In this document: positions 29,164-38,758 of the stretch, piece after piece
Position numbering within the stretch: the first letter of the stretch is position 1
How the letters are laid out: each line of letters opens with the position of its first letter
Assembly (NCBI GenBank): GCA_021772895.1
Contig: JAJFLC010000002.1
Coordinates: 58,518 to 122,517 of the forward strand
Reading direction: 5' to 3'
DNA from: Mariprofundaceae bacterium
Lineage (GTDB): Bacteria; Pseudomonadota; Zetaproteobacteria; Mariprofundales; Mariprofundaceae
DNA: 64,000 nucleotides
The notes under the pieces: model-generated
What the model was told of the DNA's origin: nothing
What the model saw: only the letters and a program-made list of their open reading frames with translations
The model's database searches: none
Made by a program: the position numbers and the translations under genes

Positions 29164-29661
29164 TTGTTCTATGCAAACAGTAAAGAAATCAACTTGAAAC
29201 AGGCCCGTGTTACGCTTTTACAGTCCATGCCTGTGTTTGGGGGTGTGAGCAAAGAAACACTGGAGTTTCTTGTTGATCACTCATCCAGCAGGCAACTGTC
29301 AGCGGGCGAATATTTTTTTCGCGAAGGTGATGATGCCATCTCCATGTACGTACTTGAACAGGGAAAGGTAGCCATCAGCAAACAATGGAATGGTGAAGAT
29401 CATCTGCTCAAAAACCTTGAACAGGGTGACTGTTTCGGAGAAATGGCATTGATTGACCTGCACCCGAGAAGTGCATCAGGCATGGCAATAGAAAACTGTA
29501 GTGCCATCGAGATCAGTCATGTGCTGCTGCTTAAACTCTATCAGCATGACCTTGAACAGTTCACCATCATTCAAATGAATATCGGCCGCGAAATCAGCCG
29601 CCGCCTGCGAGCCGAAGATGATCAGCTATTTCAGTTGAAATTTAATCAAAAAAAATCTTAA
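29164..29661 (+). CDS. Cyclic-nucleotide-binding (cNMP/CAP_ED) domain protein
   Basis: Protein of up to 165 residues formed by one cNMP-binding domain (about 25-140). It contains LSAGEYFFREGDDAISMYVLE, the phosphate-binding-cassette region GDCFGEMALIDLHPRSASG (conserved Gly-Glu and Arg) and a C-terminal helix EISRRLRAEDDQ. No DNA-binding or kinase output is present, so it may be a regulatory subunit. No ATG is available: TTG 29164 and TTG 29194 are the candidate starts, and neither has a strong ribosome site. It follows the hybrid kinase but with a gap of nearly 290 bases. Confidence 0.8.
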   Translation: MFYANSKEINLKQARVTLLQSMPVFGGVSKETLEFLVDHSSSRQLSAGEYFFREGDDAISMYVLEQGKVAISKQWNGEDHLLKNLEQGDCFGEMALIDLHPRSASGMAIENCSAIEISHVLLLKLYQHDLEQFTIIQMNIGREISRRLRAEDDQLFQLKFNQKKS

Positions 29662-29774
29662 TAAGTTTACATTTTTTCGCATACCAGAGCCTTTTCATCG
29701 TCTTTTAAAAGCAAAACATCTGTTTTTTCAATCCAGACTTCCATCCCCTTCACATACAGGCATACTGCGCCGCC

Positions 29775-30929
29775 ATGCCTTCTTCTGCATCAAAAGCACT
29801 CACCTTTGAACTGCTGGAATCCGACACGTCAGGTTATGCCCGTCGAGGCCGTATCACCCTTCCTCATGGCGTGGTTGAAACGCCTGTCTTTATGCCCGTT
29901 GGCACACAGGCAACAGTCAAGAGCCTGACCCCTGCCGACCTGACAGATGACATCCAGGCACAGATCATTTTAGGCAATACCTATCACCTGATGTTACGCC
30001 CCGGTGCTGACATCATTGAGCAACTTGGCGGCTTGCATCCATTCATGGCCTGGGATCGTCCGATTCTGACTGATTCCGGTGGCTTTCAGGTCTGGTCACT
30101 CGGTGAACTTCGTAAAATTGAAGAGCATGGTGTTCGTTTTCAATCTCACATTGATGGCTCCCGCTGGTTCCTTGGCCCAAAAGAGAGCATGGAGATTCAG
30201 CGTAAACTGGGCTCTGACATCGTCATGGCCTTTGATGAATGCACGCCCTACCCGGCCACCCACGAAGAAGCACGCAGTTCAATGGAAATGTCAATGCGCT
30301 GGGCAGGTGAATGCCGCGAACATCTCCCTGCAAATGATCGTCAGGCCCTTTTTGGCATTGTACAAGGCGGCATGTATAGCGATTTGCGTCTGGAGAGCCT
30401 GAAAGCCGTCTCAGAGATTGATTTTGAAGGCATTGCCATCGGCGGCCTCTCAGTGGGTGAACCCAAAGAGGAAATGCTGGCAACACTGGATGCGCTTGCA
30501 CCGCATCTACCGAGTGAAAAACCACGTTATGTGATGGGAGTTGGCACCCCGGATGACCTTATCGAGGGCATTGATCGTGGCATTGACATGTTTGACTGTG
30601 TCATGCCGTCACGCAATGCACGCAATGGAACCATCTTCACAGACCATGGCAAAATAAACATAAAAAACCTTAAACACCAAGTGGATAGCCGTCCTGTCAT
30701 GGAAGATTGTGAGTGCTATACATGCCGTAATTTCTCGCGTGCTTACCTGCGTCATCTCTACATGGCGAAAGAAATTTTAAGTTCAAGGTTGAACACCTTG
30801 CATAATCTTCACTACTATTGCGAACTCATGCGCCGGGCACGCACTGCCATTGAAGAGGGAAGATGGCCCAAGTTTCGCGATCAGTTTTTAACAACCTATC
30901 GTGGCGATGCTGATAACAGCAACGCATGA
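29775..30929 (+). CDS. tgt: Queuine/preQ1 tRNA-guanine transglycosylase
   Basis: Exchanges guanine 34 of Asn, Asp, His and Tyr tRNAs for preQ1. The 384 residues include [17 protein letters not shown] with the general-base Asp, [12 protein letters not shown] in substrate binding, the nucleophile Asp in [17 protein letters not shown], and the zinc site [17 protein letters not shown]. It leads tgt-yajC-secD-secF, the usual proteobacterial order. The preQ1 pathway gene queD lies 3.5 kb downstream on the same strand. No clear ribosome site precedes the ATG. Confidence 0.97.
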   Translation: MPSSASKALTFELLESDTSGYARRGRITLPHGVVETPVFMPVGTQATVKSLTPADLTDDIQAQIILGNTYHLMLRPGADIIEQLGGLHPFMAWDRPILTDSGGFQVWSLGELRKIEEHGVRFQSHIDGSRWFLGPKESMEIQRKLGSDIVMAFDECTPYPATHEEARSSMEMSMRWAGECREHLPANDRQALFGIVQGGMYSDLRLESLKAVSEIDFEGIAIGGLSVGEPKEEMLATLDALAPHLPSEKPRYVMGVGTPDDLIEGIDRGIDMFDCVMPSRNARNGTIFTDHGKINIKNLKHQVDSRPVMEDCECYTCRNFSRAYLRHLYMAKEILSSRLNTLHNLHYYCELMRRARTAIEEGRWPKFRDQFLTTYRGDADNSNA

Positions 30930-30955
30930 CACAGTTTTACAGGAGTTTTATAACT

Positions 30956-31309
30956 ATGAATTCAATGATCCATTCCACGCTTAAACAGGCTTCGGCTGCT
31001 TTGGCTCTGGCATTTACACTCATCACACCGGCGTACGCAGCCGCAGGGGGTGATTCAGGTTTTGTTTCACTTATCCCACTGGTTCTGATCATGGTGATCT
31101 TCTATTTCCTTTTGATCCGCCCACAGCAGAAACGTGTGAAAGAGCATAAGACCATGGTCGCAGAGATCAAAAAAGGTGATTCGATTGTCACAGGCGGCGG
31201 CATGATTGGTAAAATCACCAATGTAAAAGACGATATCCTTACCATTGAAATTGCAGAGGGTGTTCGTGTGAAAGTTAAACGCGACACCATTGTCGGCGCT
31301 GCTGAATAA
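30956..31309 (+). CDS. yajC: Sec translocase accessory subunit YajC
   Basis: Single-pass inner-membrane partner of SecDF. It has 117 residues, longer than some homologues because an N-terminal signal-like segment (LALAFTLITPAYAAAGG) precedes the usual helix (LIPLVLIMVIFYFLLIRPQQ). The KRVKEHKTMVAEIKKGDSIVTGGGMIGKI region is diagnostic (quoted in pieces: KGDSIVTGGG, GKITNV). The frame opens at 30926, but AGGAG ten bases before ATG 30956 sets the start. It lies between tgt and secD in one operon. Confidence 0.95.
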   Translation: MNSMIHSTLKQASAALALAFTLITPAYAAAGGDSGFVSLIPLVLIMVIFYFLLIRPQQKRVKEHKTMVAEIKKGDSIVTGGGMIGKITNVKDDILTIEIAEGVRVKVKRDTIVGAAE

Positions 31310-31357
31310 AACCTGACACCATACTCATTCCATAAAAGGAACCGAAAGGAATAACTT

Positions 31358-32935
31358 ATGCAAGCTTATCCACGCTGGAAACTTTGGCTGATTCTAATTG
31401 TACTGATGGTTTCAGCCATGGGTACACTGCCCAACCTGACCACCCCACCATCATGGTGGCCATCTGCTGTCAGTCAACCTATGAACCTTGGTCTTGATCT
31501 CAAGGGCGGCATTCATCTGGTCATCGATGTGGATGTGGAAAAGGCAGTTGAACACAGTGTTGAAGAAGATGTGGATGCCATCCGCCGTGTACTGCGTGAA
31601 AGCAAGATTCGTTATCGCAAACTGGATGCAAAAGGAAACACGCTGACCGTCCTGCTTAAAAATGTCTCAGACTCAAGCGCAGCTGAAAGTCTGATCGAAG
31701 CAGCTTTGCCGGGTTACGACATCTCCAGCGAACAGGGTAAATTTACATTGACCCTCTCCGAAATCGAAACCAAAGAGATCAAAAAATTTGCAGTAGAGCA
31801 ATCCATCGAAGTGATTCGAAACAGGATTGATGCACTGGGCACCACCGAGCCTGTGATCGTAAAACAGGGTGAACGCCGTATTCTGGTACAAATTCCGGGT
31901 TATGAAGATTCAGCCCGTGCCAAATCCATGATCGGTCGCACAGCTCAGCTTGAGTTCAAGCTTGTAGATGAAAAAGGTGACCTGGACAAAGCACTTGCAG
32001 GTCAAATCCCATCGGGCAATGTCATCGTGTATGGCAAAGCCGAAAATCGCGGTGGCCAAATGATTCGTCAGCCCTATCTGCTGAAAAAACGTACCGAACT
32101 CTCCGGTGCTGAAGTATCCGATGCCCGTGTATCGATTGATTCACAATACAATGAATATGCAGTCACCTTAAAGTTTAACAACAAAGGTGCACGCAAATTT
32201 GATAAATTAACAACCGCCCATGTCGGTGAACGTTTTGCCATCATCCTTGAAGGCGTGGTTCAATCCGCACCTGTCATACGTGAACGCATTGCGGGTGGCA
32301 GCGCCCAGATCACGGGAAGTTTTGCGTCACAGGAAGCCCGTGATTTAGCCATTGTTCTGCGTGCCGGTGCCCTGCCTGCGCCTGTAGAGGTGGTAGAAGA
32401 ACGTTCCATTGGCCCGAGTTTGGGGCAGGACTCCATTGATCAGGGCATGAACTCCATTATCTATGGTTGCATTGCAGTCTTGCTCTTTATGCTGCTCTAC
32501 TATCGCATGTTTGGTCTTGTTGCCAACGTGGCGCTGATATTCAACATGCTGCTCATTGCTGCTGCCATGAGCATGATTGGCGCAACACTTACGTTGCCGG
32601 GCATGGCGGGTATTGTTCTAACCATTGGTATGGCAGTTGATGCCAATGTACTGATCTTTGAACGTATACGTGAAGAGATCCGGCTCGGGAAAACACGTTT
32701 GGCAGCCATTGATGGTGGTTATGACAAAGCACTCTCCACCATTGTTGATGCCAACATCACCACACTGATTGCTGCCATTGTTCTCTTTCAATTTGGTAGC
32801 GGCCCTGTGAAAGGTTTTGCGATCACGCTCTCTGTCGGTATTTTGGCCTCTATGTTCACTGCGATCATGGTAACCCGTGCTATTGTTGCCCACACGGTTG
32901 AGAAAGGTGCCAGCGACAAAGAACTGAGTATTTAA
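31358..32935 (+). CDS. secD: Protein translocase subunit SecD
   Basis: Inner-membrane RND-type protein that uses the proton gradient to finish protein export. Its 525 residues have a first helix (about 9-28), then LGLDLKGGIHLVIDVD, a large periplasmic domain (about 35-350) and five C-terminal helices. Signature stretches are GIVLTIGMAVDANVLIFERIRE (in part) and DANITTLIAAIVLF. AAGGA lies before the ATG. The downstream secF is 31 bases away. Confidence 0.97.
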   Translation: MQAYPRWKLWLILIVLMVSAMGTLPNLTTPPSWWPSAVSQPMNLGLDLKGGIHLVIDVDVEKAVEHSVEEDVDAIRRVLRESKIRYRKLDAKGNTLTVLLKNVSDSSAAESLIEAALPGYDISSEQGKFTLTLSEIETKEIKKFAVEQSIEVIRNRIDALGTTEPVIVKQGERRILVQIPGYEDSARAKSMIGRTAQLEFKLVDEKGDLDKALAGQIPSGNVIVYGKAENRGGQMIRQPYLLKKRTELSGAEVSDARVSIDSQYNEYAVTLKFNNKGARKFDKLTTAHVGERFAIILEGVVQSAPVIRERIAGGSAQITGSFASQEARDLAIVLRAGALPAPVEVVEERSIGPSLGQDSIDQGMNSIIYGCIAVLLFMLLYYRMFGLVANVALIFNMLLIAAAMSMIGATLTLPGMAGIVLTIGMAVDANVLIFERIREEIRLGKTRLAAIDGGYDKALSTIVDANITTLIAAIVLFQFGSGPVKGFAITLSVGILASMFTAIMVTRAIVAHTVEKGASDKELSI

Positions 32936-32966
32936 AGTTATTTAAAGGAACGAAGGAAACAACGTC

Positions 32967-33911
32967 ATGCAACTTATTAGTCCTGATATCCACATTGATT
33001 TTCTTGGCAAGCGCAAACTGGCACTGATCTTTTCAGCTCTCATGCTTGTACTTTCGCTGGGACTAATCGCTGGCAAAGGCCTCAACTTCGGCATCGATTT
33101 CACCGGTGGTACACTGGTTGAAGCAAAGTTTAAACAGGCTCCAGCCGTTGCCGATGTACGCAAAGCCATCACACCCATCGGTTATGAACAGGCTATTATT
33201 CAGGAGTTTGGTGCACCTGAAGAGATTTTGATTCGTGTACAGAACAAAAACGCCACTAATTCATCAAAAATAAGCACTGACATTCTGGATGCACTGGGTG
33301 CAGCATTTGGTGAAGATGCCGTTGAAATGCGTCGTGTGGAGTTTGTAGGTCCGCAAGTCGGCGAAGAGCTGACTCAGGCCGGTATTCTGGCGGTTTTATT
33401 TGCTATGATCGCGATTCTTGCTTATGTCACATTCCGTTTCAAACTGCGTTTTGCCATTGGCGCAGATGCGGCCCTGCTACATGATATCACACTGGTCGTT
33501 GGTATCTTTGCCCTCACTGGCAAAGAGTTCACACTCCCAGTGGTTGCTGCGATTCTAACTGTGATTGGTTATTCATTGAATGATACCATTGTGGTGTTCG
33601 ACCGTATTCGTGAAAACCTCGCGTTTAACCGCAAAAAGAAAAAACCGGACAGTGAAGTTGATGTTGTAAACGCATCACTAAACCAGACACTGGCTCGCAC
33701 GTTGATGACCTCTCTGACCACGTTGCTGGTGGTGGGTGCACTGTTCCTGCTCGGTGGTGAAGTGATTCATGATTTTGCCTTTGCACTGATTGTCGGCATC
33801 GTTGTTGGTACTTATTCATCCGTCTACATTGCCAGCCCTGTGATGCTCGCTCTTGAAGGTCGATTTGGCCCAAGTGATGAAGAAATGAAAGCGATGGAAG
33901 CCAAGCCCTGA
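32967..33911 (+). CDS. secF: Protein translocase subunit SecF
   Basis: Partner of SecD. The 314 residues show the helix near 18-36, the SecF signature GIDFTGGTLVE, a periplasmic segment and five helices with GYSLNDTIVVFDRIRENL and RTLMTSLTTLLVV. AAGGAA lies before the ATG. Its last codons overlap an in-frame-shifted reading frame that continues into the Mth938-domain protein, so the two may be translationally coupled. Confidence 0.97.
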   Translation: MQLISPDIHIDFLGKRKLALIFSALMLVLSLGLIAGKGLNFGIDFTGGTLVEAKFKQAPAVADVRKAITPIGYEQAIIQEFGAPEEILIRVQNKNATNSSKISTDILDALGAAFGEDAVEMRRVEFVGPQVGEELTQAGILAVLFAMIAILAYVTFRFKLRFAIGADAALLHDITLVVGIFALTGKEFTLPVVAAILTVIGYSLNDTIVVFDRIRENLAFNRKKKKPDSEVDVVNASLNQTLARTLMTSLTTLLVVGALFLLGGEVIHDFAFALIVGIVVGTYSSVYIASPVMLALEGRFGPSDEEMKAMEAKP

Positions 33912-34315
33912 TCGGAGGAAGCTCTTTTGCAGCAGATGTTTCACCGGATTCCAGTGAAGGCATCCTGCTCTTTCGTGGTTATGAGGATGATGCATTCCTG
34001 ATTCGCAGCAGCCGCTATACCAGTGGTCTTCGTTTTCATCATGGAGAACTCGTTACACCCTGGGGCCCTGAACGCTTGCGTGATTTAACAACAGATGATC
34101 TTTCATGGGTCATGGAAAACCCACCGGAAGTATTGGTCATTGGTACAGGTCGAACCACAGCGTTTCCTGCCCCGGGAATCATCACCATGCTGGAAGAAGC
34201 ACATATTGGTTTTGAATGTATGGATTCACGGGCTGCCGCCCGCACCTACAATATTCTGGTGAATGAAGGCCGGGATGTGTCGGCCGCTATGTTGCTACCC
34301 AACGCCCGTGATTGA
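33908..34315 (+). CDS. Mth938/NDUFAF3-like domain protein with unresolved start
   Basis: Small soluble protein of the Mth938 (DUF498) family, found after secF in many proteobacteria and related to the mitochondrial complex I assembly factor NDUFAF3. The domain begins around LLFRGYEDDAFLIRSSRYTSG-like sequence (33960s) and includes PPEVLVIGTGRTTAFPAPG and ECMDSRAAARTYNILVNEG, both diagnostic. No ATG, GTG or TTG is available in frame before 34076, yet the domain starts well upstream. A CTG at 33908, with GGAAG upstream and overlapping the secF stop, is the best candidate and would give 135 residues. Alternatives are a frameshift from secF, a sequencing error, or a truncated product from TTG 34076. 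Confidence 0.75.
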   Translation: MIGGSSFAADVSPDSSEGILLFRGYEDDAFLIRSSRYTSGLRFHHGELVTPWGPERLRDLTTDDLSWVMENPPEVLVIGTGRTTAFPAPGIITMLEEAHIGFECMDSRAAARTYNILVNEGRDVSAAMLLPNARD

Positions 34316-34323
34316 TTTAGTGC

Positions 34324-34348
34324 TAAAAAACAGATCCATCTATTTTTT
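34324..34348 (+). terminator. Terminator-like hairpin after the secDF operon
   Basis: AAAAAACAGAT pairs with ATCTATTTTTT with one mismatch, starting nine bases after the Mth938 gene stop. The stem is A/T-rich with a tight loop and ends in a T run, so it could terminate in either direction. Confidence 0.45.
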
Positions 34349-34428
34349 GGCTAACGCAATCACAAAAGCAGTCGTTTACACTTACTGATTTTGCAACCCT
34401 TCCATGGGTTGATTGGAGTTAATTCAAC

Positions 34429-34806
34429 ATGTCCCGCTACGAGCTCTCCATTGAAACTCACTTCTCCGCCGCACATCAGTTGCGCGGTTACCCCGGTGAT
34501 TGTGCCCGCCTGCATGGTCATAACTGGCATGTGAAGCTATTTGTAGAGTGTACCGAGCTTGATGAGCTGGGTATGGGCATCGACTACAAAATCATGAAGC
34601 GTGAAGTGAAAGCAGCCATCGACAAATGGGATCATTATAATTTGAACGACATTCCACCGTTTAACACCATCAACCCCACCAGTGAAAATGTTGCCCGCCT
34701 GCTCTGCGAAGAGATGCAGCAGCGTCTAAACAATGACCGTCTCACAGTCTCACGTGTTGAGATCGCCGAGACCTGTACCGCCAAAGTCATCTACTGGCCG
34801 AGTTAG
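34429..34806 (+). CDS. queD: 6-carboxy-tetrahydropterin synthase (QueD family)
   Basis: Converts dihydroneopterin triphosphate to 6-carboxy-tetrahydropterin, an early step to preQ1. It has 125 residues. Zinc ligands are His in THFSAAHQL and the pair in RLHGHNWHV. The catalytic Cys precedes them in GDCARLHGH, and a later Glu lies in VEIAETCTAKVIYWPS. WDHYNLND supplies the conserved His. GGAG stands before the ATG. It reads toward the hypE end. A decayed copy of its C-terminal segment occurs at 46108-46173, on the far side of the hydrogenase island. Confidence 0.93.
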   Translation: MSRYELSIETHFSAAHQLRGYPGDCARLHGHNWHVKLFVECTELDELGMGIDYKIMKREVKAAIDKWDHYNLNDIPPFNTINPTSENVARLLCEEMQQRLNNDRLTVSRVEIAETCTAKVIYWPS

Positions 34807-34849
34807 CCATCATCCAAAGTTGATAGTAAAAATAAGCTAAGGTCGCTCT

Positions 34850-34871
34850 GATTTTTTCAGAGTTGCCCTAA
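34850..34871. terminator. Short hairpin between queD and hypE
   Basis: CTCTGA and TCAGAG flank a T run in the gap between the convergent queD and hypE. The pattern matches the CTCTGAAAAA...CAGAG start of the dispersed repeat at 11131, read on the minus strand. It could stop transcription from either side. Confidence 0.4.
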
Positions 34872-35893
34872 CAAATCCTTGGCAGTTGATCGCCCGCCAG
34901 CATATTCACAATACGTTCACCGCCCCAACTGTTGCGCACAGTCAAATGCGGTAATCCGTCAACCACCTCACCGATATTGACCGACCCTAAACCCGCTGGG
35001 TGCGCCTGCATCACCTTCAATGTTTGCTCTGCATCGGCTGCTGCACAAATGACAACGACCCTGCCCTCACACGCAAAGTATAGCGGATCAAGGCCAAGCA
35101 GCTCACTCACCGCCCGCACCGGTTCACGCACTGGTAAGACCTGTTCATCCATTTTAATGCCTTTACCTGCCATGTTTACCACTTCGTTAAGTACCGTCGC
35201 GACACCACCTCGCGTGGGATCGCGCATAAAATGAATCTTGGCACCACTGTTCAACAGTGCGTTCACCAGGCCATGCACTGGCTGACTGTCGGATTCAATG
35301 GCGGCATGAAGTCCCAAATCTTCTCTACTGGCCAAAACTGCCGCGCCATGCTCACCCATGGAACCTGAAATCAGCACTTGATCACCAGACTGAATATTTG
35401 AAGCATCCAGATTTAATCCTTCCGGCATCAAACCGATGCATGTCGTGGTAATAAAAACATCATCAGCTTCACCGCGCTTCACCACTTTCGTATCCGCAGC
35501 AATCACCGACACACCACACGCTTTAGCTGCTTGCCCCATTGATTCAGCGATACGCTTTAAATCGGCCAGGGGGTAACCTTCTTCAAGGATAAAACCCGCC
35601 GTAAGATGCTGAGGTTTTGCCCCCATCACAGCCACATCATTCACACTACCAAACACCGATAAAGAACCAATATCTCCGCCTGGGAAAAACAAAGGTGAAA
35701 TCACATGTGAATCCGTTGAAACCACCAGTCGCCCAGCTTCCACTGCAAACACCGCCCCATCGTCAGCTTTGCATAGTTCTGCATTGGCCAAAGCTGGCAA
35801 AAACAGTTCTTTGGTCAGCAACGCCGATGCCCTGCCACCAGAACCATGCGCCAGCTCCACCACACCATGTTTCAGATTCAGGCTTCTACCCAT
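34868..35893 (-). CDS. hypE: Hydrogenase maturation protein HypE
   Basis: Dehydrates the carbamoyl group received from HypF to make the cyanide ligands of the NiFe centre. It has 341 residues of the AIR-synthase/PurM-like fold. VELAHGSGGRAS is the usual opening, followed by STDSHVISPLFFPGGDIG, FMRDPTRGGVATVLNE and the C-terminal PRIC, whose last Cys carries the thiocarbamate. A TTG at 35899 opens earlier, but GAGG seven bases before ATG 35893 fits better. It is the last gene of the hydrogenase operon. Confidence 0.97.
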   Translation of the reverse strand: MGRSLNLKHGVVELAHGSGGRASALLTKELFLPALANAELCKADDGAVFAVEAGRLVVSTDSHVISPLFFPGGDIGSLSVFGSVNDVAVMGAKPQHLTAGFILEEGYPLADLKRIAESMGQAAKACGVSVIAADTKVVKRGEADDVFITTTCIGLMPEGLNLDASNIQSGDQVLISGSMGEHGAAVLASREDLGLHAAIESDSQPVHGLVNALLNSGAKIHFMRDPTRGGVATVLNEVVNMAGKGIKMDEQVLPVREPVRAVSELLGLDPLYFACEGRVVVICAAADAEQTLKVMQAHPAGLGSVNIGEVVDGLPHLTVRNSWGGERIVNMLAGDQLPRIC

Positions 35894-35929
35894 GTTCAAA
35901 CCTCATAAAAAACACCAACAGCACTTCGC

Positions 35930-37030
35930 TTACCCGTATTGGAAGGCGGCAGCACATGCGCCTTCGGACGACACCATACAAGCGCCAAGTGGCGTCTCGG
36001 GCGTGCAGGCTTTGCCAAAGACTTTGCACTGTTCAGGCTGGATTTTACCCCGCAATACATCGGGGCAAACACAAGCGGGGTGTTCTTTACCTTGTCCCAC
36101 AATCACCTCAAAAAACTTCTCCGCATCAAACTGTGCATATCTGTTTGCCAGTGCGCTGGCACTGCGAGGCATCATACCCAAACCGCGCCACTCAAATTCC
36201 CCGCGCAATACAAACACATCATCCAGCAACGCTATCGCCTTGGCATTGCCCGCTTGTGCGACAACCCGGCGATACTGGTTTTCCACCTCAACACGCCCTT
36301 CATTGATCTGGCGCACCAGCATTAAAATGGATTCCAGCAAATCAACAGGTTCAAAACCTGAAATCACCAACGGTGTGTTAAATTCATTCACCACCAAACC
36401 ATAAGCATCGCTGCCAATCACCGCACTCACATGCCCAGGACCAACAATGCCATGCACGTTCACAGGTTCATCTGATGATTCATCAGAAGCAAAAATCCCG
36501 CGAATCGCAGGCGGGGTAAGCACATGATTACAAAAGACAAAGAAGTTTTTAAGCTTTAAACGTTGTGCCTCTTTCACTGCCAAAGCCGTAGCTGGCATGG
36601 TGGTTTCAAAACCGACAGCAAAAAATACAACCTGAAAATTCAGGTTATCCAAAGCGGTCTTCACCGCATCAAGAGGCGAATAAACCACCCGCACATCAGC
36701 ACCTGCTGCACGCACGCCCAATAAGCTTTGCCCACTTCCCGGCACGCGCAACATGTCGCCATAACTACAGAAAATCACCCCATCTTTCTTTGCCAGTTCA
36801 ACGGCTGCATCAATACGTGCCGCAGGCAATACACAAACAGGGCAACCCGGCCCATGCACCATAGTTATACAATCAGGAAGCGCAGAAACCAAACCATAGC
36901 GATAAAGCGCATGCGTATGCCCACCGCAAAATTCCATCAACCGATACGAATCAGTGGTTGCTTCCGTATGCAGCTGCGCCAACAAGCGTTTCATGCGCGC
37001 TGGATCGCGATATTCATCCACGTATTTCAT
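35930..37030 (-). CDS. hypD: Hydrogenase maturation protein HypD
   Basis: Iron-sulfur scaffold on which the Fe(CN)2CO unit is assembled with HypC. It has 366 residues. Diagnostic parts are FCGGHTHALYRYG, VHGPGCPVCVLP, FAVGFETTMPATA, and Cys-rich CVCPDVLRGKIQPEQCKVFGKAC (in part) for the [4Fe-4S] cluster near the end. It overlaps hypC by four bases (ATGA), implying coupling. The gene runs 36 bases before hypE. Confidence 0.97.
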   Translation of the reverse strand: MKYVDEYRDPARMKRLLAQLHTEATTDSYRLMEFCGGHTHALYRYGLVSALPDCITMVHGPGCPVCVLPAARIDAAVELAKKDGVIFCSYGDMLRVPGSGQSLLGVRAAGADVRVVYSPLDAVKTALDNLNFQVVFFAVGFETTMPATALAVKEAQRLKLKNFFVFCNHVLTPPAIRGIFASDESSDEPVNVHGIVGPGHVSAVIGSDAYGLVVNEFNTPLVISGFEPVDLLESILMLVRQINEGRVEVENQYRRVVAQAGNAKAIALLDDVFVLRGEFEWRGLGMMPRSASALANRYAQFDAEKFFEVIVGQGKEHPACVCPDVLRGKIQPEQCKVFGKACTPETPLGACMVSSEGACAAAFQYG

Positions 37031-37248
37031 GGTAATAAATCACCCAACGCATCAAAGAGTTTCAGCCGCTCTTTTGCCTCTAACTCGTCCAATTTCGATA
37101 TGGCGATGCCAGCGTGCAGAATCACATAATCACCCACCACAGCATCTACCAGAGCCAGCGAAGCCTCGCGTTGCACCCCGCCAATCTCAACATCCGCCAT
37201 GTCATTCTCTCTCATTTCAACAATTCGAGCTGGCACAGCTAGACACAT
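37027..37248 (-). CDS. hypC: Hydrogenase maturation chaperone HypC
   Basis: 73-residue chaperone that binds HypD and the large subunit precursor during iron loading. The essential N-terminal Cys follows Met in MCLAVPARI. VGDYVILHAGIAISKLDE is the conserved OB-fold end. GAGG lies eight bases before ATG 37248. It resumes the hyp order after fic, whose stop is 34 bases upstream. Confidence 0.96.
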   Translation of the reverse strand: MCLAVPARIVEMRENDMADVEIGGVQREASLALVDAVVGDYVILHAGIAISKLDELEAKERLKLFDALGDLLP

Positions 37249-37282
37249 CCGTCACACCTCATCATTTCAATCATATAACTCC

Positions 37283-38758
37283 CTAACGCCTTGGTTCCAC
37301 TAAAAAATAGGGCGCTAAAAGCTGTTGTATGCCATCTATTTCTTCATCGCTAAATCGTGGGAAATGGGCCTTTCGTTTAGCCTTCGATATCGTACCATGA
37401 CCCTGCCAACACAGTTTGAGAAATAGATTTTTCTGTTTCTCAGGAAGGTCAAATGCTGCATCTATAGCCTTTCTTGCCTTAGCAAACGCTGAAATGGTTT
37501 CCAATTCCACCTTCAGCTCCTGATCAATCGTGGCTTCAACACATGTGTAAAGATATTCGACCATACGTGTAGCATCAAAATACCTGTATAGATTTTTAGT
37601 CTCATTCAATACTTCTATTGAAGCATCATCACTGGATACAAATTCAATCAACGGCATGATTGAATGAGAAAATGATTCCAGGCATGCATTATATTCATGT
37701 ATGTGGTTAAGCATGGTCGCGGATACAGGAAAAATAACTTCTTCAGGAGAAACATCGCGATTCGCCAATATGTGGTGAATCAGATATCGGTGCGTTCTTC
37801 CATTGCCATCATCAAAAGGATGAATGAACACAAAACCAAAAGACACTATCGCCGCAACAACAATAGGGTCGAGATCATCACTGCTGGCTAAAATATTGAA
37901 TAAACCCGACATTAAACTTGGCACATCTTCTGGCCGCGGTGATATATAATGAAATATCTCACGTCTGCCCACTGTCTCACCCACATAATTTTGATCATTA
38001 CGATAATCAAGCGCAGCAAAGCGCTCATCAAGCATGATTGATTGAAGATCTATCAATGCTTGTTTATCCAGGTTAGGAAACTTACGCACTGATTGAAGTG
38101 CCAGGCCAAACCTTTCCATTTTTGTTTGTGAAGGCTGTTCGTGTTCAATTGCAAATGATGAACGTGTTTCCTTGGTATAAAGATAGTTCACAGCACGGGC
38201 CAATGTTTCCGCATCATATGTCTGCACGATATCAGCAGCTTTTTCACGTAAGTGTTGCCAATCAAGTCCTTGTAACACCTTAGATTTACGCACAACTGGG
38301 CAGAAATTCTCATTGCCTAAAAGATTGTCACGCACTCTATAACGCGATATCCGCACACCTTTTTTTGTAAAATATTTCTCTGGATTAAGTGCATCCACAT
38401 AACCTGCCGTTGAACTGAGATCAGGAATATTCAATTGGTTCCCAGTTAAAAACTCATAAAAGAACCAGGTCCGGCGTGTATTAATGCCATTAGGTTTAGA
38501 TTGAATATAGGCAATAAGTGCATCTATGGGTGCAACTGTAAACAGTTCTGTTAAAAGACCTAAATTGACACCTTCAAATTTGAGCGCAAACTCCAAATGC
38601 CCTGCCAGCGTTTCCTCTGGAGCATAGACAGGCGTGTAATACTCTTTGTTTTCAACTGTTTTTCTGGCGCCTGATACAATATAGGAGGCCACATGATGAG
38701 GGATGTCTGACAAGCCATACATCTCTTTTAGTGCTGAGTAACCTGCCTTTTTTTTCAT
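37283..38758 (-). CDS. Fic-family AMP-transferase-like protein inside the hyp operon
   Basis: 491-residue protein with a central Fic domain. The active motif HPFDDGNGRTHR near residue 314 is complete, with the catalytic His, the phosphate-binding acidic residue and GNGR, so it should transfer AMP (or another nucleotide group) to a protein hydroxyl. SSFAIEHE near 210 resembles the inhibitory-helix motif (S/T-x-x-x-E-G/N) but has His in place of Gly/Asn. The C-terminus (LKLCWQGHGTISKAKRKAHF) looks like a winged-helix DNA-binding part. It lies between hypF and hypC, interrupting the common hypABFCDE order, and has a 220-base AT-rich upstream region. Target unknown. No antitoxin gene is adjacent. 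Confidence 0.9.
   Translation of the reverse strand: MKKKAGYSALKEMYGLSDIPHHVASYIVSGARKTVENKEYYTPVYAPEETLAGHLEFALKFEGVNLGLLTELFTVAPIDALIAYIQSKPNGINTRRTWFFYEFLTGNQLNIPDLSSTAGYVDALNPEKYFTKKGVRISRYRVRDNLLGNENFCPVVRKSKVLQGLDWQHLREKAADIVQTYDAETLARAVNYLYTKETRSSFAIEHEQPSQTKMERFGLALQSVRKFPNLDKQALIDLQSIMLDERFAALDYRNDQNYVGETVGRREIFHYISPRPEDVPSLMSGLFNILASSDDLDPIVVAAIVSFGFVFIHPFDDGNGRTHRYLIHHILANRDVSPEEVIFPVSATMLNHIHEYNACLESFSHSIMPLIEFVSSDDASIEVLNETKNLYRYFDATRMVEYLYTCVEATIDQELKVELETISAFAKARKAIDAAFDLPEKQKNLFLKLCWQGHGTISKAKRKAHFPRFSDEEIDGIQQLLAPYFLVEPRR

Noticed and set aside
28955..29197. 80-codon frame upstream of the cNMP-binding gene
   Set aside because: No domain, overlaps the next gene, and only a short motif is shared with another small frame; kept only as a finding.
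35617..36306. 229-codon plus-strand frame over hypE and hypD
   Set aside because: Both hypE and hypD are intact on the other strand; the frame is Pro/His-rich shadow sequence.
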